A stretch of 64,000 bases of DNA from Shewanella sp. NFH-SH190041 (GCF_024363255.1 NZ_AP026070.1:3782001-3846000), one strand, 5' to 3'; positions 38,640-47,946 are shown, numbered from the stretch's first letter. Numbers and translations: made by a program. Notes: generated by a model from the letters alone, not told the origin.

Positions 38640-39218
38640 TTAATTTGATAACTGTAAAAAACGGCTGATATCATCCAGATGAGATGCATAACCGATAAAA
38701 CTGTGGTCCCCGCCCGTTTCCAAGCGCAGTTCACAGCAATGGTATTTTGCCAAAGCTTGGCGATAATCCAGTACTTCATCCCCACTTTGCAGCATGACCA
38801 TAAATCGATCCGGGTGACGAATGACCTCGGTATCGAAGCTTTTCAGAATATGCTGATGGGCCGGCATCACCTGATATGTCTCCCCAGTGTAGGGATTATG
38901 CTGAGTGCCGAGAAACTGGGCAAACAGCTCATAAGGTTTTACGGCAGGATTCACCAGCACCGCCCGGCCGCCATATTTTTCAGCTAAATACGTTGCATAA
39001 TAACCACCGAGGGATGAGCCGATAAATGCCAGAGGTTGCTTCTGCTCGAGCGCATCGCAAACCAATTGTTCCAACAGTGCCATGGCTTCAGCAGGCGCCG
39101 CAGGTAACTGTGGCGCCACAAACTCTAATTCAGGAAAGTTTTCGCCAATAAACGCTGCACTCTGGCGACCTTTATCAGACTGGGGGGAACTATTGAACCC
39201 GTGAATATAAAGCAGCAT
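38640..39218 (-). CDS. yqiA: YqiA-type alpha/beta-hydrolase esterase
   Basis: A 192-residue cytosolic esterase of unknown natural substrate. The nucleophile elbow is GSSLGGYYATYLAEKYGG, with catalytic Ser in GSSLGG; the catalytic His is probably in GGDHSFIG near the end. The start LLYIHGFNSSPQS is typical of the family. It is placed between cpdA and parE, as in E. coli. Confidence 0.92.
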   Translation of the reverse strand: MLLYIHGFNSSPQSDKGRQSAAFIGENFPELEFVAPQLPAAPAEAMALLEQLVCDALEQKQPLAFIGSSLGGYYATYLAEKYGGRAVLVNPAVKPYELFAQFLGTQHNPYTGETYQVMPAHQHILKSFDTEVIRHPDRFMVMLQSGDEVLDYRQALAKYHCCELRLETGGDHSFIGYASHLDDISRFLQLSN

Positions 39219-39246
39219 AAATCCTCACGCTGCGGTCACGGAGTCC

Positions 39247-40086
39247 TCAATAACCGCTGGCGTCCTTATCCGGCGAAAATCGGTCGCCTGGTACCCGGTA
39301 GACATTGGTAAGCATGCTACCATCTGGCCTGAGCTCCAGCAAACGATAGCCGGGCTGCTGAATGTCCAGAGCGAAATAATGGGACTGGGGTTTAAACTGA
39401 ATACAGGTAGATGGTGTCGCCATTAAATGCAAAGGCGCACCAGCCCGTGGATAGTCAATATCCAACTGTTGATGAATATGCCCCCATAACACCCCTCTCA
39501 CTTGAGCATATTGGCTGATATGCGCTAAAAAGGCTTCACCATTGGCCAAACAATGCTGATCAAGCCAGGTGCAATTGGCCAACACTGGGTTATGGTGCAT
39601 CACCAACAGGGTGTAGTGTTCAGGGAAAGCGGCGACAGCTTCATCAATTAAAGCCAATTCTGCTGGCGCAAGAAAACCGCCGGGCTTACCTCGCACAGTT
39701 GAATCCAGCATGATGATTTGCCATTTTCCCGCCAAAATCCGCTTATGGCCATGTACCTTAGGCCCCTGCATATGCAGATGCATAATACGAGGATCATCAT
39801 GATTACCGGGCAGAAAATGACAAGGAAGATTCAATGGCGAGATTGCACGGACAAAACTGCGGTATGACTCAGGAGAATAATCTTGACTGATATCGCCGGT
39901 AGCCAACATAAAGTCAGCCGGGTACTGCACCGCGCGAAATGTATCAAGCACAGCATTCAGGCTTTTGGCAGTATTCACCCCTAAGAGTTGGCCTTCAACA
40001 TCGGCAAACAGATGGGGATCAGTTATCTGAACCAGACGAACACAGTTATTGCATGGAATGGAATAAGAGACTGCCTCTTGCAGCAT
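39247..40086 (-). CDS. cpdA: 3',5'-cyclic AMP phosphodiesterase CpdA
   Basis: A 279-residue calcineurin-like metallophosphoesterase hydrolysing cAMP. Metal-binding motifs in order are QITDPHLF, ATGDISQDY, LPGNHDDPR, VMHHNPV and WGHIHQQ. It lowers cAMP and so tunes CRP regulation. ATG 40086 is taken; an in-frame start 12 bases upstream also exists. It sits in the conserved cluster nudF-yqiB-cpdA-yqiA-parE. Confidence 0.93.
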   Translation of the reverse strand: MLQEAVSYSIPCNNCVRLVQITDPHLFADVEGQLLGVNTAKSLNAVLDTFRAVQYPADFMLATGDISQDYSPESYRSFVRAISPLNLPCHFLPGNHDDPRIMHLHMQGPKVHGHKRILAGKWQIIMLDSTVRGKPGGFLAPAELALIDEAVAAFPEHYTLLVMHHNPVLANCTWLDQHCLANGEAFLAHISQYAQVRGVLWGHIHQQLDIDYPRAGAPLHLMATPSTCIQFKPQSHYFALDIQQPGYRLLELRPDGSMLTNVYRVPGDRFSPDKDASGY

Positions 40087-40102
40087 TAATGCACCCAAAA
40101 TG

Positions 40103-40537
40103 TCAGGACAGACAAACCCGTGTTGCCCGTCGGCCTATTTTTAACAGCTCCTCCAGGAATGCATTGACCTGGTACTTCTCATCGCGCTGATACATACGTA
40201 AATTGGGATAATCATACACTGCCTGAAGTTGCGAAATCTGTTGTCCAGTTAACACTTCTGCCAATTTAGCGTCGTGGTACACCCTTACCAACACGTTGGG
40301 CACAGGGATTAAGCCACTTTTACCCGTTGGCCGGGCAATACGCACCAGCTGGGTATAAGGGGTATTTTCCAGCAAAGCGATGTCCAATACGCCAAAACCG
40401 CCCTCTATTCGCCACTGCAGTCCTTGTTGCGCATCTGACGGCAACCAATGAAGAATATGGGCATAATTGCGGCCGCATAAAGATAAAAATGCCGACACAT
40501 TCGGCTGATAACGATAGGATTTAACTGTGTTCTTCAC
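40103..40537 (-). CDS. yqiB: DUF1249 family protein YqiB
   Basis: A 144-residue cytosolic protein of unknown function, recognised by the N-terminal YQPNVSAFLSLCGRNYAHI segment and by LRMYQRDEKYQVNAFLEELL near the end. The start is GTG and overlaps nudF by 17 bases, implying coupled translation. It is conserved next to nudF and cpdA across gammaproteobacteria. Confidence 0.9.
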   Translation of the reverse strand: MKNTVKSYRYQPNVSAFLSLCGRNYAHILHWLPSDAQQGLQWRIEGGFGVLDIALLENTPYTQLVRIARPTGKSGLIPVPNVLVRVYHDAKLAEVLTGQQISQLQAVYDYPNLRMYQRDEKYQVNAFLEELLKIGRRATRVCLS

Positions 40538-41147
40538 CTTGTTTGACCAAAATTTGCTGATAATTCAACTGCAACCACTGCAGCCCCATAACAGCGGCAG
40601 CATTATCAATCCGCCCCTGCTGCAGTAAATGATAGGCCTCCTCGCGATTGACCACCACGACACGGATATCTTCATGTTCTTGTTCCAATCCGTGGATCCC
40701 TTTTGCCTGGCTAGCATCGACTTCAGCCCAGAAAAAATGAAACCGCTCAGTACTGCCTCCCGGACTGGCTAAATAACTGCTTACCGGATGTAATGACAGC
40801 GCTTTCAGGCCGCTTTCTTCTTCCAACTCACGCTCAGCGACTTGTGCCAGTGACTCTCCAGGCTCGATCATACCGGCCACCAGCTCTAAAAGCCATGGAT
40901 GCGCCGTGGTATCACAGGCGGGGAAGCGAAACTGCTCGATCAATACCACTTGATCCCGCACCGGATCATAAGGCAACACTACCACGGCATGACCCCGATC
41001 AAATACTTCCCGAGTCATTTCTGCGCTCCATTGGCCGCTATAAAGTCGATGGCGCAGGCGATATTGCCGCAGAGAAAAAAAGCCGTGATAAAGATCTTTT
41101 TCTGCAATGATTTCAACATCATCCATATTAAAATCGGTTTGTTTCAT
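40521..41147 (-). CDS. nudF: ADP-ribose pyrophosphatase
   Basis: A 208-residue Nudix hydrolase cleaving ADP-ribose to AMP and ribose-5-phosphate. The Nudix box GMIEPGESLAQVAERELEEE followed by SGL fits Gx5Ex7REUxEExGU exactly. The N-terminal part (EKDLYHGFFSLRQYRLRHRL) is typical of NudF. It is divergent from tolC, as in E. coli, and heads the cluster toward parE. Confidence 0.94.
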   Translation of the reverse strand: MKQTDFNMDDVEIIAEKDLYHGFFSLRQYRLRHRLYSGQWSAEMTREVFDRGHAVVVLPYDPVRDQVVLIEQFRFPACDTTAHPWLLELVAGMIEPGESLAQVAERELEEESGLKALSLHPVSSYLASPGGSTERFHFFWAEVDASQAKGIHGLEQEHEDIRVVVVNREEAYHLLQQGRIDNAAAVMGLQWLQLNYQQILVKQGEEHS

Positions 41148-41229
41148 CAGCTGTTCCTGAAATAATTTTTATCAATGATATCAACATACTTAACAAATTC
41201 CGGAAAATAAAATCTGTTACACTTAGCAT

Positions 41230-41259
41230 TTGACTTAAATTTGGTTGATTTTTTAGTAT
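41230..41259 (+). promoter_or_regulatory. Candidate tolC promoter
   Basis: TTGACT (41230-41235) and TAGTAT (41254-41259) are 18 bases apart, giving an untranslated leader of about 125 bases before tolC. An open frame crosses the leader but has no family similarity. Confidence 0.45.
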
Positions 41260-41391
41260 TTAGGTTTGACCAATATTGGGCAGCGTCGGGAAGCGCAAAT
41301 CGCCTTTGGCCCTACTCGCCGGGCACCACCTCATGCACAAGTTAATCAACTCCCAACTATCGCGGGAGTATTGTCTCAAAAAGGACAGCCA

Positions 41392-42717
41392 ATGAAATTC
41401 AGAATCCGTTCTCTCTGCGCTGCGATCTCCCTTGCTGCAGCCAGCACTGCAGTGCACGCCGAAGATTTACTCCAAATTTACCAGCAGGCACTGACCAATG
41501 ATCCGGTCGTACTGCAGGCACAAGCTCAGCGTAACGCTCTATATGAAAAAATTGAAGAGTCTCGAGCCCCTTTACTGCCAACGCTGAGTGCTAGTGTTGG
41601 GTACGGTAAATCTTGGGTCGATAAAAACGACGACCACACAGGCGTTAATAGCGCCAATGGCTTTAACGGTAATTTAACCCTCAATCAAGTGATCTATAAC
41701 CACAGTGCTTGGGTTGGACTGAGCCTAGCCGAAAAAGTTGCCGCGCAGGCTGATGCCAGTTATGCCACCGCGCTGCAAGGATTAATCCTGCGCGTTACCA
41801 ATGCCTATTTCAATGTTCTCAGCGCCAGAGATGCACTGGAATTCCAAAAAGCCGAAGTGGCCGCCATCGGCCGTCAGCTGGAGCAAACCAAGCAACGCTT
41901 TGCCGTCGGACTGACGGCGATTACCGATGTGCATGAAGCTCAGGCTCAATTCGATTTGGCGCGCGCGCAGGAAATCTTGGCGGAAAATACACTGCAAAAT
42001 AGTTATCAGGCGCTGCAGGAGATCACCGGCATCCATTATGCCCATATTGATGTGTTGGATACCCAGCGCTTCTCGGCCAGCTTGCCGATGCCAGACAGTG
42101 CAACCCAGTGGTTGAAACAAGCAGAAGACAGTTCAATCGAGCTGTTAGTTCAGCGCATTGCCAAAGATATTGCTGGAGAGCAAATCGCCCTGGCTAAAGC
42201 CGGACATATGCCATCAGTCAATCTGACGGCGGGTTATAACGGCACGTTTGAGCAAAACACCCCAGCAGCAGATCGGGGTAACGCCAGTATCGGCGTCAAT
42301 GTCAGTGTCCCCATTTTTGAAGGCTTTAAAGTCAGCTCTCAGGTAAACCAGGCACAATATAGTTTTGTCGCTGCCAGTGAAAAACTGGAGCAGGTACACA
42401 GAGCGGTTGTTAAGGATATCCGTAACAACTTCAATAATGTGGTTGCTGCAATTAGCTCTATCAAAGCCTATGAGCAAACCGTTATCTCCTCTGAGAGCGC
42501 GCTGAAAGCCACTCAGGCAGGCTTTGAAGTCGGCACCCGTACCATTGTGGATGTGTTGAACAGCACCCGTAACCTGTACAGCTCCAAGCGCCAGTTATCT
42601 GATGCCAGATACTCTTATATCAAGTCTATTCTGGCGCTGAAACAAGCCGCGGGGACGTTAACTGAAAGTGATGTTGCCGCCATTAACAATGGGCTGACTG
42701 CTGCAGCAACTAAATAG
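41392..42717 (+). CDS. tolC: Outer membrane channel protein TolC
   Basis: A 441-residue trimeric channel-tunnel joining inner membrane efflux pumps and type I secretion to the outside. It has a signal peptide ending VHAEDLLQIYQQA and two repeated helical halves. Typical pieces are LTLNQVIYNHSAW, AVGLTAITDVHEAQAQ and VGTRTIVDVLNSTRNLY. ATG 41392 is chosen because the signal peptide begins there and AAGGA lies 7 bases upstream. It ends at a strong bidirectional terminator. Confidence 0.95.
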   Translation: MKFRIRSLCAAISLAAASTAVHAEDLLQIYQQALTNDPVVLQAQAQRNALYEKIEESRAPLLPTLSASVGYGKSWVDKNDDHTGVNSANGFNGNLTLNQVIYNHSAWVGLSLAEKVAAQADASYATALQGLILRVTNAYFNVLSARDALEFQKAEVAAIGRQLEQTKQRFAVGLTAITDVHEAQAQFDLARAQEILAENTLQNSYQALQEITGIHYAHIDVLDTQRFSASLPMPDSATQWLKQAEDSSIELLVQRIAKDIAGEQIALAKAGHMPSVNLTAGYNGTFEQNTPAADRGNASIGVNVSVPIFEGFKVSSQVNQAQYSFVAASEKLEQVHRAVVKDIRNNFNNVVAAISSIKAYEQTVISSESALKATQAGFEVGTRTIVDVLNSTRNLYSSKRQLSDARYSYIKSILALKQAAGTLTESDVAAINNGLTAAATK

Positions 42718-42740
42718 CCTTAATTGCTAATACAGACATA

Positions 42741-42767
42741 AAAAAACCGCCGTACAGGCGGTTTTTT
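42741..42767. terminator. Bidirectional terminator, tolC and facing gene
   Basis: Stem AAAAAACCGCC / GGCGGTTTTTT with a 5-base loop, symmetric A and T runs, between convergent genes. Confidence 0.9.
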
Positions 42768-42789
42768 ATTAATTACCTAAGTGACTCAC

Positions 42790-43527
42790 TTAGAAGTGCA
42801 ACTCAACCCCGGCGAAGAAACCTTTAAACTTCATATTGGAGTTCAGGCCAGAGAATTTGTCGGCATCAAAGTTAAACTCACGGTAACCGGCACGCAGGCT
42901 GGTATCGAGGATCATGCCATCAAACTGCCATCCTAATCCCACGGTATAATCATGCACCTGGGTTTCAGTTAGACCGGCCATCACATCAGCAAAACCAAAC
43001 AATCCTAAACCTGGCACACCAACCTTAGCGCTGGCATAGCCCATCACCACACCATCATCCAACTTTTGTTTTGCGCTATGGCTAGCATCTGTCACGGTAT
43101 AGCTGCCGTGCATCTGCTTGTAAGCCCCCCCCAAGTCCAATGACACTAGGTCATTGTCCAGAATTTCGTAGTAGAGGATAAAGTCAGTATTGCTCAAATC
43201 TGCTTTGGCGTTGGTATCACCAGTAAATGGCTGACCACCGAAATTGAAATTAGCGCCGGTTAAACTGCCATTTTCCTTGATGCGGTTTTCCCGCAGCGCC
43301 ACATTTGGCACTAGCGGGATAGGGTGCTCTAATGATGCCCAGACACTACCCTGACCGGAAGAGTCAAAGTTAAAATCCTGCTGAGGGGCGCCGCGCTCGG
43401 CAAAAGATCCATCAGCATCGGCCTGCCAGTAATCAGCTCCAGCCTTTATTCCCAGCAACATGTCGGCCTGAGCCGCAGTTGATACCAGCGCAGTTAATAC
43501 GGCACCTGCCAGCATTGTTTTTTTCAT
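42790..43527 (-). CDS. TIGR04219-type outer membrane beta-barrel protein
   Basis: A 245-residue secreted barrel. The signal peptide ends near AAQADMLLGIKAG; the chain then has alternating strands and ends FFAGVELHF, with a terminal Phe for barrel assembly. WASLEHPIPLVPNVALREN is a familiar block of this family. Function is unknown. It follows the DUF2333 gene by 2 bases and is the last gene of that operon. Confidence 0.82.
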   Translation of the reverse strand: MKKTMLAGAVLTALVSTAAQADMLLGIKAGADYWQADADGSFAERGAPQQDFNFDSSGQGSVWASLEHPIPLVPNVALRENRIKENGSLTGANFNFGGQPFTGDTNAKADLSNTDFILYYEILDNDLVSLDLGGAYKQMHGSYTVTDASHSAKQKLDDGVVMGYASAKVGVPGLGLFGFADVMAGLTETQVHDYTVGLGWQFDGMILDTSLRAGYREFNFDADKFSGLNSNMKFKGFFAGVELHF

Positions 43528-43529
43528 AA

Positions 43530-44501
43530 TTACCCTTGAGAAAGCAAGTTAGTTAAATCAATAACCGCGGCATTCGCCCGCGAAATATAGTTGGCCATCA
43601 CCAGTGAATGGTTCGCGACCAATCCAAAACCACTGCCGTTGAGGATCACCGGACTCCAAACGGGCTGTTGAGTTGCTTCCAGCTCCCGAATGATCTGCCG
43701 CAGACTAACCTCAGCATTTTTCTTTTTCAGTACGTCGGCGAAATCCAATTCAACGGCTTTCATAAAATTCAACAGCGCCCAAGATGAGCCTCTGGCCTCA
43801 TAAAACACATTATCAATCTGCCACCAACTGGTTTTCAGCTGATATGAGCTCCCCGATGGTGTAGATTGTCTGGCGGCACTGTCTCCAGCTAAATCGGTAT
43901 TAATGCGCTCTTGCCCGACACTGGCAGATAACTGCTGAGACATACTGCCAAGACGCTTTTGCACCTCTTTAAGCCACTCATTGAGATTATCGGCTCGGGC
44001 ATAAAACTGGGCATCACTATTATCACTGTCCGCTATCCGAGAGCGGTACATCTCCAGCAATTTAATTGCATCGTTGTATTCACTTTCGGCTTTGGGCACT
44101 AACCAAGAGGTGTGATCAATATTGAGCTTAGAGTGAGCCTCAAGCAGATCTTTATCCGCTGTACTTTGGGATTGAGAGCGACTGAACTCTTTGCGCATAA
44201 TCAGCGCCAAATCCCGGGATTGTTCCAGCGCACCAAATTCAAACGCCTTCATATTGTCCATCAATACCGTCGGCGGTAATACATCATTGGACTGCCAGCC
44301 ACCGCTCTTATTGAGCAATGTTTTCATGGTATCGATGAGGGCCGATGTGGTGGCATAACCAATCACGGGTTGGCCCGCTGGCGTTTTCAGTGTTTCCGGT
44401 GCCAATGGCTCAGGCTCAACACTCCACCAAACCCCGATCGCATAAAATATTAGCAATATCGCTAATGCCGCCCCTGTCAGCTTTTTCCAGCTCAATCCCA
44501 T
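43530..44501 (-). CDS. DUF2333 family membrane-anchored protein
   Basis: A 323-residue protein with one N-terminal membrane segment (about 8-26) and a long periplasmic helical domain. Recognisable stretches are LLNKSGGWQSNDVLPP, MDNMKAFEFGALEQSRDLA and TSWWQIDNVFYEARGSSW. Its role is unknown. It lies between a copper-chaperone-like gene and a TIGR04219 barrel, suggesting an envelope function. Confidence 0.85.
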   Translation of the reverse strand: MGLSWKKLTGAALAILLIFYAIGVWWSVEPEPLAPETLKTPAGQPVIGYATTSALIDTMKTLLNKSGGWQSNDVLPPTVLMDNMKAFEFGALEQSRDLALIMRKEFSRSQSQSTADKDLLEAHSKLNIDHTSWLVPKAESEYNDAIKLLEMYRSRIADSDNSDAQFYARADNLNEWLKEVQKRLGSMSQQLSASVGQERINTDLAGDSAARQSTPSGSSYQLKTSWWQIDNVFYEARGSSWALLNFMKAVELDFADVLKKKNAEVSLRQIIRELEATQQPVWSPVILNGSGFGLVANHSLVMANYISRANAAVIDLTNLLSQG

Positions 44502-44512
44502 GATTTCGTTCC

Positions 44513-44968
44513 TCAGTGATGGTGGTGATGACCACCGGCAGATTTCTGTACCGGCAGGGTTACCAGTAAAGATTGTCCATTATCAAAATGCAGCGTCAAC
44601 GTTACCTGCTGGCCGGGGTGAAGCGTCTGCTTCAACCCGAGTAACATAATATGATCGCCGCCGGGAGTAAGCTCCAGCGTACCATTTGCGGGTAGCGAAA
44701 ATGCCTTAACCTGTCGCATGCTCATCATGCCTTGCTTTTCAATCAGCGTGTGTAATTGAGCTTCCCGGGCCACATCTGTATTGACCCCAGTTAATGCGGC
44801 CGCGACGCCAGTATTGCGTAATGTCAGATACGCTGCGGTATTGGGCACCCCTTCAGGCAAGGCTCTCACCATACCGGAATTCAGCAATATTTCAGCTTGA
44901 GCAACAGGTAACACCAATAAAAACAAGCAGGTTAAAAGCAGCTGTTTGAATAATAACTTCAATGTCAT
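44513..44968 (-). CDS. PCu(A)C-type periplasmic copper chaperone with His tail
   Basis: A 151-residue secreted protein. The signal peptide ends near VAQAEIL. The domain binds Cu(I) through an H...M...HxM set: LHTLIEKQGMMSM, then PGGDHIMLLGLK. Such proteins deliver copper to cytochrome oxidase. The C-terminus is a natural GGHHHHH, which could add metal affinity. The start at 44968 versus 44977 is not certain. It heads the operon with DUF2333 and TIGR04219 genes and is divergent from the hydratase gene. Confidence 0.87.
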   Translation of the reverse strand: MTLKLLFKQLLLTCLFLLVLPVAQAEILLNSGMVRALPEGVPNTAAYLTLRNTGVAAALTGVNTDVAREAQLHTLIEKQGMMSMRQVKAFSLPANGTLELTPGGDHIMLLGLKQTLHPGQQVTLTLHFDNGQSLLVTLPVQKSAGGHHHHH

Positions 44969-45009
44969 ACACTCCATGTAGTCTTAGCCAGTCGATAAGG
45001 AATCAACGA

Positions 45010-45750
45010 ATGAGCAATATCGAGGTGTTGGATGACGCTGGGGTGCGCATAATCTGTTTTAACCGTCCTGAAAAACGCAACGCCCTGTCACTCGACATGT
45101 ATCAGCAGTTGACAGAATACCTTATCGAAGGTGAAGCCAACAATGATATCAAAGTCTTCATGTTATGTGGTGAAAACCAGTGTTTTACCTCAGGCAATGA
45201 TATCCGTGATTTTATTTCCAATGGTGATCTAGGTCCCTCGCATCCGGCAGTTCGCTTTCTGTTTTGTTTGCTGGAACTCAAAAAACCTATGGTCGCAGCC
45301 GTCAGTGGCTCAGCGGTCGGTATTGGCACCACTTTGCTACTGCATTGTGATTTGATTTATGCCGATCCCACCGCGCAATTCCAGCTACCTTTTGTCAATT
45401 TAGCCCTTGTACCAGAAGCTGGCGCCAGTATGTTGCTGCCACAATTGGTCGGCTATCCCAAAGCGGCAGAGCTATTACTGCTTGGGGAACCATTTGATGC
45501 CCATACCGCCCATCAATTGAAATTGATTAATGAAATTATCACGCCTGATGCCCTGCACAGCCACACATTATCTGTGGCACACAAACTCGCCCGTCAACCA
45601 GCAGGAGCGGTGCAACTCACCCGTCAGTTGATGCGTAGCAATCGCAACCGACTACAGCATCAGATGTATCTGGAGTTGGAGCATTTTGGCAGTCAGTTAA
45701 AAAGTGAAGAAGCCCGAGCAAGGTTCAGTGCATTTTTAAATAAGACCTGA
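45010..45750 (+). CDS. Enoyl-CoA hydratase/isomerase family protein
   Basis: A 246-residue crotonase-fold protein acting on acyl-CoA. Blocks are FNRPEKRNALSLDMY, the oxyanion loop FTSGNDIRDF, and VAAVSGSAVGIGTTLLLHCDLIYA. The second region reads NLALVPEAGASMLLPQLVG, with Glu at the position used for isomerases. It may be an enoyl-CoA isomerase or hydratase; the substrate is unknown. It is transcribed alone, divergent from the copper chaperone gene. Confidence 0.88.
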   Translation: MSNIEVLDDAGVRIICFNRPEKRNALSLDMYQQLTEYLIEGEANNDIKVFMLCGENQCFTSGNDIRDFISNGDLGPSHPAVRFLFCLLELKKPMVAAVSGSAVGIGTTLLLHCDLIYADPTAQFQLPFVNLALVPEAGASMLLPQLVGYPKAAELLLLGEPFDAHTAHQLKLINEIITPDALHSHTLSVAHKLARQPAGAVQLTRQLMRSNRNRLQHQMYLELEHFGSQLKSEEARARFSAFLNKT

Positions 45751-45760
45751 CAAGTTAATT

Positions 45761-45795
45761 GCCGCTCTAAGTGCCCTATTCAGTAACAGAGCGGC
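45761..45795 (+). terminator. Weak terminator-like hairpin after the hydratase gene
   Basis: Stem GCCGCTCT / AGAGCGGC with a 19-base loop overlaps the end of the convergent gene. No T-run follows. Confidence 0.3.
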
Positions 45796-46117
45796 TATTG
45801 GCGTGCCAACGCAGCAATAACACCGCAACCACTGCAGCTAACAATATCGGCCATAACAGTGTCACACCGGCATAAAGCAATGCCGCCAACGCCATTAACA
45901 CCATAAACGGCAGTAACAAAGTAGAACAAACGACAGCCAAGACACACAGCATTAATAATGACAATATCAGCCCCAGTAACCCTGTTAACCAACCGCTAGT
46001 GCTGAAAGCTTCCAACTGTAAAATGCCGATACCGGTCCATCCCCCAGTGACATCTAATAATGTCAGAACAATCAATGCCAACACGGCGCAAAGCATGCTC
46101 AGTAATGTCATGTTCAC
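45776..46117 (-). CDS. Small hydrophobic membrane protein of unknown function
   Basis: A 113-residue protein made almost wholly of three to four hydrophobic segments (from about 5-22, 45-70 and 75-100), with a short polar C-terminus. No family was recognised. It lies 51 bases downstream of a small secreted protein on the same strand, likely the same transcript. Confidence 0.6.
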   Translation of the reverse strand: MNMTLLSMLCAVLALIVLTLLDVTGGWTGIGILQLEAFSTSGWLTGLLGLILSLLMLCVLAVVCSTLLLPFMVLMALAALLYAGVTLLWPILLAAVVAVLLLRWHANSRSVTE

Positions 46118-46168
46118 TCCTCCTACATCCTGTCTTATCCAAGAGGTGATTTCGTCTTTGCAGGTAAT

Positions 46169-46438
46169 TTATTGTTTCTGAGTGAGTAAGGCTGGCGGCA
46201 TCTGCGGGGCATCGTTCACATGCGTTGTTATTTGCTGTTCTAACTCCAATTGCTGCAGGCCTAGAGTGAAATGCAACTCATGGGTTATCTGCTCAGTGAG
46301 TTCTTGTTGCTGCTGTTGCAGTGAATGTTCAATATGCTGTTTGAGATCCGATTGCAGCATTGCGTCATCCATCGCTGCCTGCGCACTCCATCCCGTCATT
46401 AGCATCAAAGCAACAGCACAAACCTTTAGGCAAGTCAT
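46169..46438 (-). CDS. Small secreted Gln-rich helical protein
   Basis: An 89-residue protein with a signal peptide (cleavage near SAQAAMDD), then a Gln/Leu/His-rich coiled coil that repeats patterns such as HSLQQQQQELTEQITHEL. No family recognised. It may be periplasmic. It shares a strand with the small membrane protein gene. Confidence 0.6.
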   Translation of the reverse strand: MTCLKVCAVALMLMTGWSAQAAMDDAMLQSDLKQHIEHSLQQQQQELTEQITHELHFTLGLQQLELEQQITTHVNDAPQMPPALLTQKQ

Positions 46439-46547
46439 GTTAAATCCTTTTATACCGGCTTAAGTTATGCGGGATAAATCAACAGTCATGCCAAGTTGCT
46501 CAAACACCAGATAAGACACTGATTAATAAAAGCTAGGAAGGTTAGTT

Positions 46548-46646
46548 ATGAGTTATTTAATGCGAAAAAGCATGAAGGGGAAAAGTATTACAGTGGCGAA
46601 AACAACCAAAACTGTTGTTATTTTCGCCACTTTTTTTAATCTCTGA
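46548..46646 (+). CDS. 32-codon ORF overlapping a terminator
   Basis: AGGAAGG lies 6 bases before an ATG that opens a 32-codon frame: a basic start (MSYLMRKSMKGKS), then a short hydrophobic end (TVVIFATFFNL) and TGA. Its 3' half is the stem-loop and T-run of a strong terminator. It may be a small membrane-active peptide, or a small RNA with a chance frame. The family is unknown. Confidence 0.4.
   Translation: MSYLMRKSMKGKSITVAKTTKTVVIFATFFNL
46592..46638 (+). terminator. Strong Rho-independent terminator, plus strand
   Basis: Perfect 11-bp stem AGTGGCGAAAA / TTTTCGCCACT followed by T7. No annotated plus-strand gene precedes it within 800 bases apart from the 32-codon ORF, so it may end a small transcript. 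Confidence 0.8.
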
Positions 46647-46698
46647 CTATGGGAGAGTAACAGCTGGCTGCTCCCAGCTGATAACGCGTTGTTGTCGC

Positions 46699-47721
46699 TC
46701 AGTCTTGCAACAAGTTGGCCTGTTGCTGCATTTTTTCCAGCGCTTGCAGGATCACTTCGGTACCCGCACCCGGCTTATGGGCATTTTCACTCAAATGACG
46801 ACGCCAAGCTCGAGAACCCGGTAGCCCCTGATACAGCCCAATAATATGCCGGCTGATATGGTTTAAACGCCCACCGTTAGCAAGGTGCGCCTCAATATAA
46901 GGCAGCAACTTCTCAATCACCTGCTCCCGGCTTAATACCGGCGTACCCAAGCCACACAGCGCTGTATCAACCTGAGACAAAATATAAGGATTCTGATACG
47001 CCTCGCGTCCCACCATCACGCCATCAAGCTGTTCCAGTTGCGCCTTGGCCTGCTCGATACTGGTAATACCGCCATTAATCGAAATGTGTAACTCGGGATA
47101 ATCCCGTTTCAGTTGATACACCCGCTCATAATCCAGCGGTGGGATCTCGCGGTTTTCTTTCGGGCTCAATCCCTGCAGCCAAGCTTTGCGGGCATGGACA
47201 ATAAAAGTGTCGCAACCAGCGGCTTTAACGGTATCAATAAAGCTGGTCAGAAACTCATAACTGTCCTGAACATCGATACCAATGCGGGTTTTCACTGTCA
47301 CCGGAATGTCTACCACCTGACGCATCACATCGACACACTGGGCCACCAACGCCGCTTCCCCCATCAAGCAGGCACCGAAACGACCGTTCTGCACCCGATC
47401 CGATGGGCAGCCCACATTGAGGTTTACTTCATCATAACCATACTGCTGCGCCTTTAAGGCGCAAGCGGCCAAATCAACCGGGTTAGAGCCGCCCAATTGC
47501 AGAGCCAATGGATGTTCCTGCTGGTTATAGGCCAGATAATCCCCTTTGCCATGCAAAATTGCCCCAGTGGTCACCATCTCGGTGTACAGCAGCGTCTGAG
47601 CAGACATCAAACGGGCAAAGTAGCGGTAATGCCGATCAGTCCAATCCAACATTGGCGCCACAGAAAAGCGACGGTTTAGCGGGGTAATGGTGTCATGGTT
47701 AGCAATGGGGGTCTGTGACAT
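46699..47721 (-). CDS. dusA: tRNA-dihydrouridine synthase A
   Basis: A 340-residue FMN enzyme reducing uridines 20/20a in the tRNA D-loop. The N-terminal motif is [20 protein letters not shown]; the catalytic Cys lies in [21 protein letters not shown]; then VKTRIGID and SINGGITS bind FMN. ATG 47721 is preferred to the longer frame, since the family begins about there. The gene stands alone. Confidence 0.94.
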   Translation of the reverse strand: MSQTPIANHDTITPLNRRFSVAPMLDWTDRHYRYFARLMSAQTLLYTEMVTTGAILHGKGDYLAYNQQEHPLALQLGGSNPVDLAACALKAQQYGYDEVNLNVGCPSDRVQNGRFGACLMGEAALVAQCVDVMRQVVDIPVTVKTRIGIDVQDSYEFLTSFIDTVKAAGCDTFIVHARKAWLQGLSPKENREIPPLDYERVYQLKRDYPELHISINGGITSIEQAKAQLEQLDGVMVGREAYQNPYILSQVDTALCGLGTPVLSREQVIEKLLPYIEAHLANGGRLNHISRHIIGLYQGLPGSRAWRRHLSENAHKPGAGTEVILQALEKMQQQANLLQD

Positions 47722-47946
47722 GTAAAAAGTGCCTTGCAGTTGAAAGTCGCACAGGACAGCAATGCTGCCGTTCAAAGGCCGGATTATACACAGATAGCGG
47801 CCGGGGAGCATAACAAAGCCACGGCGCGAACGATGATATCAGTCCACCATAAGATTCCCTGTCACCGCCACTAAAACCGCCTAAGCTTACATTTGCAGCA
47901 GCAACACAACTACAACTTTTGGACGATAAAGGAACCTTACTCCACT

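Noticed and set aside
41266..41391. N-terminal extension of TolC
   Set aside because: It would place 42 non-signal residues before a clear signal peptide; the region is better read as leader.
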